A program made the translations under genes and the position numbers. Positions 1 to 6,931 of a stretch of DNA of 15,142 nt are shown piece by piece. The notes under the pieces are model-generated. The model ran no database searches, was not told the origin of the DNA, and saw only the letters and a list, made by a program, of their open reading frames with translations. The first letter of the stretch is position 1. The number at the start of each line of letters is the position of its first letter. Source of the DNA: Bacteroidota bacterium (lineage in GTDB: Bacteria; Bacteroidota; Bacteroidia; Flavobacteriales; Flavobacteriaceae); NCBI GenBank assembly GCA_023393485.1, contig JAEWLD010000099.1, positions 1 to 15,142 on the forward strand. Reading direction: 5' to 3'.

Positions 1-1
1 A

Positions 2-670
2 TTCCGCGCCGACTTTACGTTAGATACTTCGGCCGACAGTGTGATTTGGGTCAAGCAGGTTGACGATCCAAGCGCGTTTGGAGTTGTAAAACTCGACGGC
101 GAGCGAATTGTTGATTTTGTCGAAAAACCGAAAGATTTTGTTTCAGATCTGGCCATCATCGGCATCTATTATTTTAAAAGCGGCGAGACGTTGCGCGAAG
201 AATTGCAGTATTTGCTCGATAACAACATCGTCAAAGGCGGCGAATACCAACTCACCGACGGCCTTGAAAACATGAAACAGAAAGGCCTGAAGTTCGTTCC
301 CGGAAAAGTCGACCAGTGGATGGATTGCGGCAACAAAAACGTAACGGTCGAAACCAATTCGCGGATGCTTGGCTTTTTGCACAAAGACGGCGAAAATCTC
401 ATGGATCCGAATGTGAAAATGGAAAATTCAGAAGTCATTCCGCCGTGCCATATAGCGGCAGACGTGATTTTGATCAACGCCAAAGTCGGCCCGAACGTAT
501 CGCTTGGCCGCGGTTGTCACGTGATAGACAGTACAATCAAAAACAGCTTGATCCAAACGCACGCGCATATCAAAAACGCCGATCTTGACAATGCGATGAT
601 TGGAAATCATGCATCGTTTGACGGAAAATTTACAAGTATCAGCATCGGCGATTATTCGGTGCTCGAATAA
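2..670 (+). CDS. Sugar-phosphate nucleotidyltransferase, C-terminal part (5' end outside window)
   Basis: The open frame runs in from the left edge, so the first 222 visible residues are the C-terminal part of a longer protein. The GTG at 41 is internal: the frame continues upstream of it with sensible sequence. The first half matches the later part of the glucose-1-phosphate thymidylyltransferase/GlmU-like NTP-transferase fold: FGVV followed by a VEKPK motif (about visible residues 24-51), then SDLAIIGIYYF, EYQLTD and a WMDCGN stretch. From about residue 130 to the end there are loose hexapeptide repeats typical of a left-handed beta-helix. The family transfers a nucleotidyl group to a sugar 1-phosphate for cell-envelope or polysaccharide synthesis in the cytoplasm; the exact sugar cannot be told. 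One base separates its stop from the next gene, so it belongs to the envelope operon. Confident on the family, not on the substrate. Confidence 0.88.
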   Translation, partial: FRADFTLDTSADSVIWVKQVDDPSAFGVVKLDGERIVDFVEKPKDFVSDLAIIGIYYFKSGETLREELQYLLDNNIVKGGEYQLTDGLENMKQKGLKFVPGKVDQWMDCGNKNVTVETNSRMLGFLHKDGENLMDPNVKMENSEVIPPCHIAADVILINAKVGPNVSLGRGCHVIDSTIKNSLIQTHAHIKNADLDNAMIGNHASFDGKFTSISIGDYSVLE

Positions 671-671
671 A

Positions 672-2039
672 ATGGAAATAAAAAAAGTAGTGTTCGCTTT
701 GGCTTTTACCGGCATTTTCTCGATGTCGGATATCGCCATGGCCCAAATCCAGCCGTTGCCCGAACCAGATGACATCGCGCTCAACACCGATGCGTTCCAG
801 GATTCGTTCTATGAAGCGCTGAAGCAAAAGGGCATCGAAAACTACGACCGCGCGGTCGATGCGCTGCAGAAATGTTTGCAAATGCAGCCGAATAATCCTG
901 TAATCTTCTTTGAATTGGGGAAAAATTACCTCAAGATGAAAAAATACCAGCAGGCGTATGAGTCGTTTGAAAAGGCATCGCAACTTGACCCGACCAATCG
1001 TTGGTATGTGGCCGGATTGTACGACGTTGCTTATGAAACCAAAGATTACAATAAGGCCATTTCAATTGTTGAACGGCTGATTCCGTTCAAAAAAGAGTAC
1101 AAAGAAGACCTGGTTTCGCTGTACATGAATACCCAGCAGTTTGACAAGGCGCTCGACTTGATCAACGAACTCAACGATCAGGTCGGCAAGAGTGAAATCC
1201 GCGACAATTACAAGGCGCAAATTCTGCAGGACGTAAAATATCAAGGGCCGGAAAAAGCCAACCTGATTGAGCAGATCAAGAAAAATCCGAAAGAGGAATC
1301 AAATTACATTTCGCTGATTTTCCTTTACTCTGAAAGCAATCAGGAAGAAAAAGCAATGGAAGTCGCCAGGCAATTGGAAAAGGAAATCCCGACTTCAGAC
1401 TGGGCGCAGGTCAGCCTGTTTAAGTTCCATTTGAACAATGGCGACGGCGATTCTGCGGTCAAAGCAATGAACCTCGTGCTCGACAGCAAAAAAATCGACA
1501 GCAAAATCAAGCACAGGATTTTAAATGAATTCCTGATTTTTGCGCTCGACAAGCCAAAGTACGACAGCGCGCTTGAAAAGGCGATTGGTTATTTTTCAAA
1601 CGACAAAACAGTCGAAGTCCCGAAAGAACTGGGCAAGTTCTACCAAAACAAAAAGATGTGGGACAAGGCGATCAAATATTACGGAATCCAGGTTGACAGC
1701 CGTCCCGACGATGTTGAAGCCGCAATGCTGTTGCTGCAGGCCTATGCTGAAAAAGCAGATTTTACGCCACTGGCGTCAAAGGCCGATGCGATGATCGAAC
1801 TGTTTCCGCTGCAACCTCAATTTTATTATTATTCAGGGCTTGCGCACAACCAGCTCAAGGCATTCAAGAAGGCAAAAGACACGCTTGAAACCGGGTTGGA
1901 TTACATCGTCAGCGATCCCGATCTTGAAATCAATATGAATATCCAGCTCGGCGAAGCTTATGCGGGGCTCGGCGATCAAAAGAAAAAGGAAATGTATTTC
2001 GTCAAAGCCGAAAAACTAATCCAACAAAAAAAGAAATGA
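672..2039 (+). CDS. Exported tetratricopeptide-repeat protein
   Basis: This is a protein of 455 residues. I chose the ATG at 672 because it gives a good signal peptide (MEIKK, then a hydrophobic run, cleavage near AMAQ at residues 22-25) and starts one base after the upstream stop. An ATG at 600 in the same frame would overlap the previous gene by 71 bases and bury the signal peptide. TPR-like helical pairs are visible at about residues 42-75, 76-108, 110-143, 143-173, 208-240, 314-347, 383-413 and 421-453, with typical patterns such as YDRAVDALQKCLQMQPNN. TPR solenoids are protein-protein scaffolds. Here the protein is probably periplasmic, perhaps outer-membrane associated, and may work with the following lipoprotein and EnvC-like protein. 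Its stop overlaps the next start (ATGA), which indicates translational coupling. The specific partner is unknown. Confidence 0.88.
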   Translation: MEIKKVVFALAFTGIFSMSDIAMAQIQPLPEPDDIALNTDAFQDSFYEALKQKGIENYDRAVDALQKCLQMQPNNPVIFFELGKNYLKMKKYQQAYESFEKASQLDPTNRWYVAGLYDVAYETKDYNKAISIVERLIPFKKEYKEDLVSLYMNTQQFDKALDLINELNDQVGKSEIRDNYKAQILQDVKYQGPEKANLIEQIKKNPKEESNYISLIFLYSESNQEEKAMEVARQLEKEIPTSDWAQVSLFKFHLNNGDGDSAVKAMNLVLDSKKIDSKIKHRILNEFLIFALDKPKYDSALEKAIGYFSNDKTVEVPKELGKFYQNKKMWDKAIKYYGIQVDSRPDDVEAAMLLLQAYAEKADFTPLASKADAMIELFPLQPQFYYYSGLAHNQLKAFKKAKDTLETGLDYIVSDPDLEINMNIQLGEAYAGLGDQKKKEMYFVKAEKLIQQKKK

Positions 2040-2845
2040 GGAAACCCAAGGTTCACCAACCAAAAAATTACAAAATAAATACAGGTAAAATAATTGCCTT
2101 GATGGCGATTATATTATTGGCTTCCTGCAAACCAAAAGCGGTGATGGCCGAAGCCAAGGCCAAAGAAGCCTTGTCTGCAGACACCATAATCAATAATCAT
2201 TACAAGAACAAAAAAGATTTCAGTACGCTTTATGTCAAGGCGTCGGCGCATTATGAAGACGACGACAATACCCAAAACGTCAACGCTGAAATCAAGATAA
2301 AAAAAGACGAAAAAATCCTGATCAGCATCCGCGTGCTCGGCATCACTATGGCCAAGGCTATGATTACGCCGAACGAAGTCAGGTATTACGAGAAAATCGG
2401 CGGAAAGTATTTTGAAGGCGATTATACCAGTCTAAGCCGATGGCTCGGTACCGAGCTCGATTTTCAGAAAGTCCAGAACCTTCTGATCGGCCAGGCGATG
2501 GACGATTTGACAAAAGGCACTTACAAAGCAACGATCGACGACAAATTGTATCGTCTTGAAAGCATTGACGCCACAACGATGAAAGCCTTCTTTTTTGAAG
2601 CGGGCAAATTCCTGGTCAAGCAACAGACAATCATCCAGCCGCAGCAAAACCGGATGCTCAAGATAAGTTATCCGGGCTATACTGAACAACCGCAGGCCGC
2701 GCTTCCATCGGGCATTGACATTGAAGCGAGCCAGCCAAAAGGCAAAATCAAGATCAACATCGATTATAATTCGGCTACGTTCAACGAAGACTTGAGTTTT
2801 CCGTACAGCGTACCCGACGGCTATGAACGTATTACCATCGATTAG
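2036..2845 (+). CDS. DUF4292-type lipoprotein
   Basis: The protein has 269 residues and its ATG overlaps the stop of the TPR gene. The N-terminus is basic, followed by a hydrophobic stretch and a lipobox ending LLASC, so Cys31 is the likely lipidated residue after signal peptidase II cleavage. The basic pre-sequence of about 18 residues is rather long, and an internal start cannot be excluded. The mature part (about 45-269) looks beta-rich, with alternating strands, YEKIGGKYFEGD near the middle and a C-terminal FPYSVPDGYERI stretch. Size, lipoprotein signal and position between a TPR protein and an EnvC-like protein fit the DUF4292 family of Bacteroidota. A resemblance to LolA/LolB-like lipoprotein carriers is possible but is inference only. 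It should sit in the inner or outer membrane facing the periplasm. Confidence 0.8.
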   Translation: MRKPKVHQPKNYKINTGKIIALMAIILLASCKPKAVMAEAKAKEALSADTIINNHYKNKKDFSTLYVKASAHYEDDDNTQNVNAEIKIKKDEKILISIRVLGITMAKAMITPNEVRYYEKIGGKYFEGDYTSLSRWLGTELDFQKVQNLLIGQAMDDLTKGTYKATIDDKLYRLESIDATTMKAFFFEAGKFLVKQQTIIQPQQNRMLKISYPGYTEQPQAALPSGIDIEASQPKGKIKINIDYNSATFNEDLSFPYSVPDGYERITID

Positions 2846-2856
2846 ACCAATTCCCT

Positions 2857-4104
2857 ATGCCAAAGCAAATTTTTACCGTTATCTGCTGCCTGTTTGCATT
2901 CGCTGCGATAGGCCAGCAGTCGCAACAAGAAAAACTCGAAGCGCGCAAAGCCCAAATCCAGCGCGAAATCCTTGAGAACCGAAAATTGCTCGAATCGGTC
3001 AGGAGCAAGGAGAAAACCGCTACAAGCACGCTGATACTGCAGCAGCAGAAAATCGGGCTAAAAGAGAAACTGATCAATACTACCGAGAAGCAAACCAAGC
3101 TGCTCAACAATGACATGTATCTCAATCAGGTCGAAATCAACCGGCTCAAAAAAGATCTCGCAAGATTGCGCGAAGATTATGCTGCGTTGATTCTCAAGTC
3201 TTATAAAGCGCGCTCCGAACAAAGCCGGGCGATGTTCCTGCTGTCGTCCGAAAGCTTCCTGCAAGCCTACAAACGTGCACAATACATGAAACAATATGCG
3301 AGCTACCGTCGCGCGCAAGGCGAAGAAATCCGCCAAAAAAGTCTCGAGCTGGGTGTTTACAATCAAAAACTAAGTGTACAAAAGGCCGAAAAGGACAAAC
3401 TTCTGGCAGAGAACCAAAAGGAAAAGCAAGCACTCGAACGCGAAAAGCAAGAGCAGGAAAAAATCGTTCAGGAAATCAAAAAAGACAAAAAACAGATTAC
3501 CGCCGACATCAAGAAAAAGCAACAGGAAAGCAAAGCCATTGACCGCCAGATTGACAAATTGATTCGCGAAGCCATTGCCGCGGCCAACAAAAAGACCGCC
3601 GTTGCGGCTGCCAAGAAAAAGTCGGGCACTGCGCCAAAGGCAACATCGGACACCAAAATTGTACTGACGCCAGAAAGCAAAATCATCGCAGATAACTTCC
3701 GCGCCAACAAAGGAAAATTGCCGTGGCCGGTTGAGAAAGGCGTTGTCACGTTGGGTTATGGCAACCAGGCGCATCCGGTGTATAAAACCCTTGAAATCCA
3801 CAACAGCGGCGTTGAGATCACAACCGAATCAGGCGCCAACGCACGCGCGGTTTTTGGCGGCGAAGTCAGCCGTGTCATCGTGATTTCGCCACTTAACAAA
3901 GCCGTCATGATACAGCACGGTGATTACTTCACGATTTACCAAAACCTGAGCAGCGTCAGCGTCAGTAAAGGCGACAAAGTTTCGATGAAACAGACAATCG
4001 GAAAAGTACGCACGAGCGGCGACACTGGAAAGACTGTACTGAAATTCCTGATTTTGCAGAATACAGTTTACAATAATCCCCAGGATTGGATTTACAATAT
4101 GTAA
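2857..4104 (+). CDS. EnvC-like murein hydrolase activator (degenerate LytM/M23)
   Basis: The protein has 415 residues. It begins with a signal peptide (MPKQIFTVICCLFAFAAIGQ), followed by a long charged coiled coil at about 21-246, an Ala/Lys-rich linker at about 240-265, and a C-terminal LytM/M23 domain at about 288-412. The domain keeps the fold motifs (H315 in IHNSGVEI, QHGDYFTIYQNL, GKVRTSG), but zinc and catalytic positions are changed: the usual HxxxD aspartate is Glu320, the histidine of the YxHL motif is Asn363, and the LHFE histidine is Lys396. This is the pattern of EnvC/NlpD-type proteins, which do not cut peptidoglycan themselves but activate amidases for cell separation. It is the last gene of the operon, 11 bases after the DUF4292 gene, and a strong hairpin follows. 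Its amidase partner is not in this window. Confidence 0.88.
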   Translation: MPKQIFTVICCLFAFAAIGQQSQQEKLEARKAQIQREILENRKLLESVRSKEKTATSTLILQQQKIGLKEKLINTTEKQTKLLNNDMYLNQVEINRLKKDLARLREDYAALILKSYKARSEQSRAMFLLSSESFLQAYKRAQYMKQYASYRRAQGEEIRQKSLELGVYNQKLSVQKAEKDKLLAENQKEKQALEREKQEQEKIVQEIKKDKKQITADIKKKQQESKAIDRQIDKLIREAIAAANKKTAVAAAKKKSGTAPKATSDTKIVLTPESKIIADNFRANKGKLPWPVEKGVVTLGYGNQAHPVYKTLEIHNSGVEITTESGANARAVFGGEVSRVIVISPLNKAVMIQHGDYFTIYQNLSSVSVSKGDKVSMKQTIGKVRTSGDTGKTVLKFLILQNTVYNNPQDWIYNM

Positions 4105-4110
4105 AAAGTT

Positions 4111-4171
4111 AGCCGCGAATTCACGGATTGTTAAAATGTTTTCAATTCGCGAGTTCGCGGCTTTATTTTTT
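4111..4171. terminator. Bidirectional hairpin terminator after the envC-like gene
   Basis: The arm at 4111-4125 (AGCCGCGAATTCACG) pairs with 4148-4162 (CGCGAGTTCGCGGCT), with one G-T pair and one mismatch. A T-rich run follows at 4163-4171 on the + strand. An A-run at 4103-4108 gives the T-tract when read on the - strand. It therefore serves both the + operon ending at 4104 and the convergent thioesterase gene ending at 4181. The 22-base loop is long for a terminator. Confidence 0.75.
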
Positions 4172-4180
4172 CGTGAATCG

Positions 4181-4690
4181 TTATATAAACAACGCTTTCA
4201 ATTCTGTCGCCTCAGAAGGCTTCATTTTGCCAGCAAGCACAAGACTTAGTTGTTTCCTTCGCAGGGCAGCGGCAAAACGTTCTTTTTCAAGGTCGGTTTG
4301 TGGTTCGATGGCAGGCACTTCAACCGGACGTCCGGTGTCGTCAACGGCCACGAAAGTGTAAATGGCCTCGTTCGCCTTTGTCCTGATGCCCGACTCGCGG
4401 TCTTCAATCCAGACATCGAGAAAAATCTCCATTGAACTTTTAAAGCTTCGCGACACCTTGGCTTCAATCGTAACCACGCTTCCGAGCGGAATCGATCGGT
4501 TGAACGCAACATGATTCACCGATGCCGTGACCGTAATCCTTCTGGAGTGCCTGCGTGCCGCGATGCTTGCCGCGCGGTCCATTCGCGCCAGCAATTCGCC
4601 GCCAAAAAGATTGTTTAGCGGATTGGTTTCACTCGGCAAGACCAAATCGGTCAAAACGGTCAATGATTCGGACGGAAATTTAGGTTGCAT
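4181..4690 (-). CDS. Acyl-CoA thioesterase, hotdog fold
   Basis: The protein has 169 residues and is a single hotdog domain of the YciA/ACOT group, which hydrolyses acyl-CoA to free fatty acid and CoA in the cytoplasm. Supporting motifs are TNPLNNLFGGELLARMD (residues 22-38), holding the Asn-Gly-Gly helix start and Asp38, a likely catalytic or structural acid, and then VNHVAFNRSIPLGSVV (58-73), the central strand and loop. The C-terminal tail after 130 is charged and helical. An ATG at 4732 in frame would add 14 residues. I prefer 4690 because a TACCTTTG -7 element (4720-4713) lies downstream of the longer start, and the hotdog domain begins soon after 4690. It is monocistronic in appearance, bounded by hairpins on both sides. 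Substrate length cannot be read from sequence. Confidence 0.9.
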   Translation of the reverse strand: MQPKFPSESLTVLTDLVLPSETNPLNNLFGGELLARMDRAASIAARRHSRRITVTASVNHVAFNRSIPLGSVVTIEAKVSRSFKSSMEIFLDVWIEDRESGIRTKANEAIYTFVAVDDTGRPVEVPAIEPQTDLEKERFAAALRRKQLSLVLAGKMKPSEATELKALFI

Positions 4691-4712
4691 AATTAATGGT
4701 TTAGGCTTATTG

Positions 4713-4720
4713 CAAAGGTA
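4713..4720 (-). promoter_or_regulatory. Candidate -7 element for the thioesterase gene
   Basis: TACCTTTG on the - strand matches the Bacteroidota -7 consensus TAnnTTTG and would place the transcript start about 16 bases before the ATG at 4690. No well-spaced TTG -33 element is visible: TTTTTG lies only 9 bases upstream. The call therefore rests on the -7 box alone. Confidence 0.45.
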
Positions 4721-4729
4721 AACGCTTTG

Positions 4730-4772
4730 CAAAAAGATACCGCGTTTCCATAAGGATTTTCAGGAAACGCGG
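4730..4772 (-). terminator. Terminator after the HU/SPOR gene
   Basis: A perfect 10-bp inverted repeat, CCGCGTTTCC (4740-4749) and GGAAACGCGG (4763-4772), has a 13-base loop. On the - strand it is followed by TATCTTTTTG (4739-4730). It separates the HU/SPOR gene (ends 4791) from the thioesterase gene on the same strand. Confidence 0.8.
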
Positions 4773-4790
4773 CATAAGATATTTGGGATT

Positions 4791-5738
4791 TTACTTCTTT
4801 TCGATAAGAAGCCACGCATTCGGATTCTCACTGCGCTGGATTTGGACCATTGCGGCCTTGGCTTCGCGATATGTAGCATAACTGCCATAAACAACCGGAT
4901 AAAGCCCGTGACGGTTTTTCTCGAGCTTGCGCGCATTGTAACCTTTGACGATCAAATCGTCGGTCGCTTTCTTGGCATTGAGTTCGCGCTTGAATGCTCC
5001 CGACACAATGTGGTACGGCAAGCCGGTTTTTTCTTCGGCATCGGAAACTGAAAGCGAGACCGCAGGCATCGGGCTTTCAATAAAGAAGGTCGCTTCCTGC
5101 AGCTTGGTTTGGATTTCTTTCTGGACTTCGTCTTGTACGGCGAGGGTTTCTGCCGCGACGCGATCTTGATGAACCTTGAAAGTCACGCCGCCGGCCACTG
5201 CAAGGGCGATGACAAAAATGGCAGCATATTTCAAATAACCGCCGCGTTTGCGGGTTTCGGGCGTAAAGGCAATCGGCGCTTTCTCTTCAATCGCTTCGAC
5301 TTCCTGTTTGTAATGCTCACGCTTGATTACCGGTGAAACGAACGAGTTCAAACCAAAGGCATCGGTCAGGTAATTCAGTTGTTCGTACGGTGAAAACACG
5401 ACATTCTTTTCTGTATTCAAAGACAGTTCGCCGATGTTCTTTAGCGTAAACTTTCCATTGATGTCAAGGATTTCTTTCCAAATCCCGACTTCGCTTTGGA
5501 TGGCTTCGAGCGCGCTGTCATAAGGCCTGCGTTCCGCTGTCGCGATATGGTTTGCCAAAAGCCCGTCGTTATGACGGATGTATGAGTTAAATGAAATGAC
5601 TTTTTTGGGCGGATAAAAGGCATTCGAGCTCTCGTGGATGTGTGCCGGCTGGGTTTCTGTCAAAAATGCGCCGAATCCCGGAACAGTAACACACTGGTAC
5701 CGATACAAAAGCTGCGAAATGTATTGTTCAATCTTCAT
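4791..5738 (-). CDS. Membrane protein with HU-CCDC81-like domains and a C-terminal SPOR domain
   Basis: The protein has 315 residues, starting at ATG 5738 (MKIEQYISQLL). An in-frame ATG at 5786 would add 16 poorly fitting residues and lies upstream of the promoter. Residues 1-60 and about 61-130 look like the paired prokaryotic HU-CCDC81 domains, recognisable from VTVPGFGAFLT near the start and GKFTLKNIGELSL at 95-107. A single transmembrane helix lies at about 168-187, preceded by KRGGYLK, which suggests a cytoplasmic N-terminus. A SPOR domain follows at 241-313 (YHIVSGAF, then YPVVYGSYATYREAKAAM). SPOR domains bind denuded septal peptidoglycan, and HU-type folds often bind DNA, so this protein could link a cytoplasmic HU module to periplasmic division sites. 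DNA binding is inference. It is divergent from dprA. Architecture is confident, function is not. Confidence 0.85.
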   Translation of the reverse strand: MKIEQYISQLLYRYQCVTVPGFGAFLTETQPAHIHESSNAFYPPKKVISFNSYIRHNDGLLANHIATAERRPYDSALEAIQSEVGIWKEILDINGKFTLKNIGELSLNTEKNVVFSPYEQLNYLTDAFGLNSFVSPVIKREHYKQEVEAIEEKAPIAFTPETRKRGGYLKYAAIFVIALAVAGGVTFKVHQDRVAAETLAVQDEVQKEIQTKLQEATFFIESPMPAVSLSVSDAEEKTGLPYHIVSGAFKRELNAKKATDDLIVKGYNARKLEKNRHGLYPVVYGSYATYREAKAAMVQIQRSENPNAWLLIEKK

Positions 5739-5743
5739 AGAAA

Positions 5744-5774
5744 CAAAATTAACGATTGACTTTCGACAGCAAAA
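5744..5774 (-). promoter_or_regulatory. Promoter of the HU/SPOR gene, possibly leaderless
   Basis: On the - strand, TTTTG (5774-5770) is followed after an 18-base spacer by TAATTTTG (5751-5744), a full match to the Flavobacterium-type TTG / TAnnTTTG promoter. The -7 box ends only 5 bases before the ATG at 5738, so the transcript would begin at or very near the start codon. Confidence 0.6.
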
Positions 5775-5797
5775 TTTTATCAACAAATTTTATTAAC
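5772..5797. repeat. Tandem 13-bp direct repeat between dprA and the HU/SPOR gene
   Basis: AAATTTTATCAAC (5772-5784) is followed at once by AAATTTTATTAAC (5785-5797), differing at one base. The first copy overlaps the -33 element of the HU/SPOR promoter, so it could be an operator for either divergent gene. It could also be chance in AT-rich DNA. Confidence 0.4.
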
Positions 5798-5836
5798 AAG
5801 GGCGAAATTTCTTATTTTAGAAGCTCAATATTAGTT

Positions 5837-6931
5837 ATGCGCCATACAGATTTGTTTTATTTGCTAGCCTTGCAAAAGGTTGAAGGCATTGGTGATGCCA
5901 CAATCAAAAAGCTGCTTTTCCACTGCGGCAGCGCCGAATCGGTTTTTAGGACCGCGCGGCCCATTCTTTCAAAAATCGATGGAGTCGGTTCATTCAGGCT
6001 GAGAAATATAGGCAATCAAGCGGTTTTCGAACAAGCCGAACGCGAGCTGAAATTCATCGAAAGCCACAACATCCAAACACTTTTTTACGAAGACGACGAT
6101 TATCCGTTTCGGTTGAAACACTGTTTTGACGGTCCGGTATTGCTTTTTGCCAACGGCAATTTTGACTGGAACCGGAAAATCATCAGCATTGTCGGAACGC
6201 GTCGGGCCACGCGCTACGGAATTGACATGTGCCATCAGCTCGTCGCCGATCTTGCGCCGCTCAACCCAATCGTCGTCAGCGGTTTTGCATTTGGGATTGA
6301 TATCGCCGCGCATCAGGCCGCGACAGAAAACGGCTTGCAAACGATTGGCGTTTTGGCGCATGGGTTCGATGAAATTTATCCGAGAACGCACAAAAAGTTT
6401 GTCAGTCAGACTTTAGCCAATGGCGGTTTTCTGACCGAATTCTGGAGTAAAACTGAACCGATGCGCGAAAATTTCCTCAAACGCAACCGAATCGTCGCCG
6501 GGCTTTCAGAAGCGACAGTTGTAATTGAATCGGCTGAAAAAGGCGGCTCGCTCGTGACGGCCAACATCGCCAGTGATTACAATCGCGAAGTGTTTGCCGT
6601 TCCGGGCCGGTCTGTCGACACATTGAGCCGCGGTTGCAACAACCTGATCAAATCGCAAAAAGCGATCATGCTCACCGACGCGGCCGATTTGGTTTATCAT
6701 CTCAACTGGGATATCAAACCAAAGCCGAAACCTGTGCAACAAGCCATGATTTTGCTTGATGAACGCGAACAACGCGTTTTCGATTGGCTCAAAACAGAAG
6801 GAAAATCTGAGCTCGATTCAATTGCCTTGGCGTGTAACGTGACCGTTTCTTCGCTTGCGCCGATGCTGCTGACGATGGAGCTCAAAGGCGCGATACGTCC
6901 GCTTCCGGGAAAACGTTTCGAGGTTATTTAA
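5837..6931 (+). CDS. dprA: DNA-processing protein DprA (Smf)
   Basis: The protein has 364 residues. DprA binds incoming single-stranded DNA in the cytoplasm and loads RecA during natural transformation. The start at ATG 5837 (MRHTDLFYLLAL) is the family start; an in-frame ATG at 5756 lies in the divergent intergenic region. Domains in order: an N-terminal helix-hairpin-helix region (about 1-60, VEGIGDATIKKLL), a Rossmann core (about 75-285) with SIVGTRRATRYG (117-128), VVSGFAFGIDIAAH (146-159), YPRTHKKF, LKRNRIVAGLSEATVVIE and KGGSLVTA, then a C-terminal winged-helix domain (about 307-364). Length and all core motifs are normal. A weak -7-like TATTTTAG sits at 5813-5820. The last 8 bases overlap the 3' end of the convergent Hsp70-like gene. 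No other competence gene is in this window. Confidence 0.95.
   Translation: MRHTDLFYLLALQKVEGIGDATIKKLLFHCGSAESVFRTARPILSKIDGVGSFRLRNIGNQAVFEQAERELKFIESHNIQTLFYEDDDYPFRLKHCFDGPVLLFANGNFDWNRKIISIVGTRRATRYGIDMCHQLVADLAPLNPIVVSGFAFGIDIAAHQAATENGLQTIGVLAHGFDEIYPRTHKKFVSQTLANGGFLTEFWSKTEPMRENFLKRNRIVAGLSEATVVIESAEKGGSLVTANIASDYNREVFAVPGRSVDTLSRGCNNLIKSQKAIMLTDAADLVYHLNWDIKPKPKPVQQAMILLDEREQRVFDWLKTEGKSELDSIALACNVTVSSLAPMLLTMELKGAIRPLPGKRFEVI

Noticed and set aside
600..671. Longer start for the TPR protein at ATG 600
   Set aside because: It would overlap the nucleotidyltransferase gene and place 24 extra residues before a good signal peptide.
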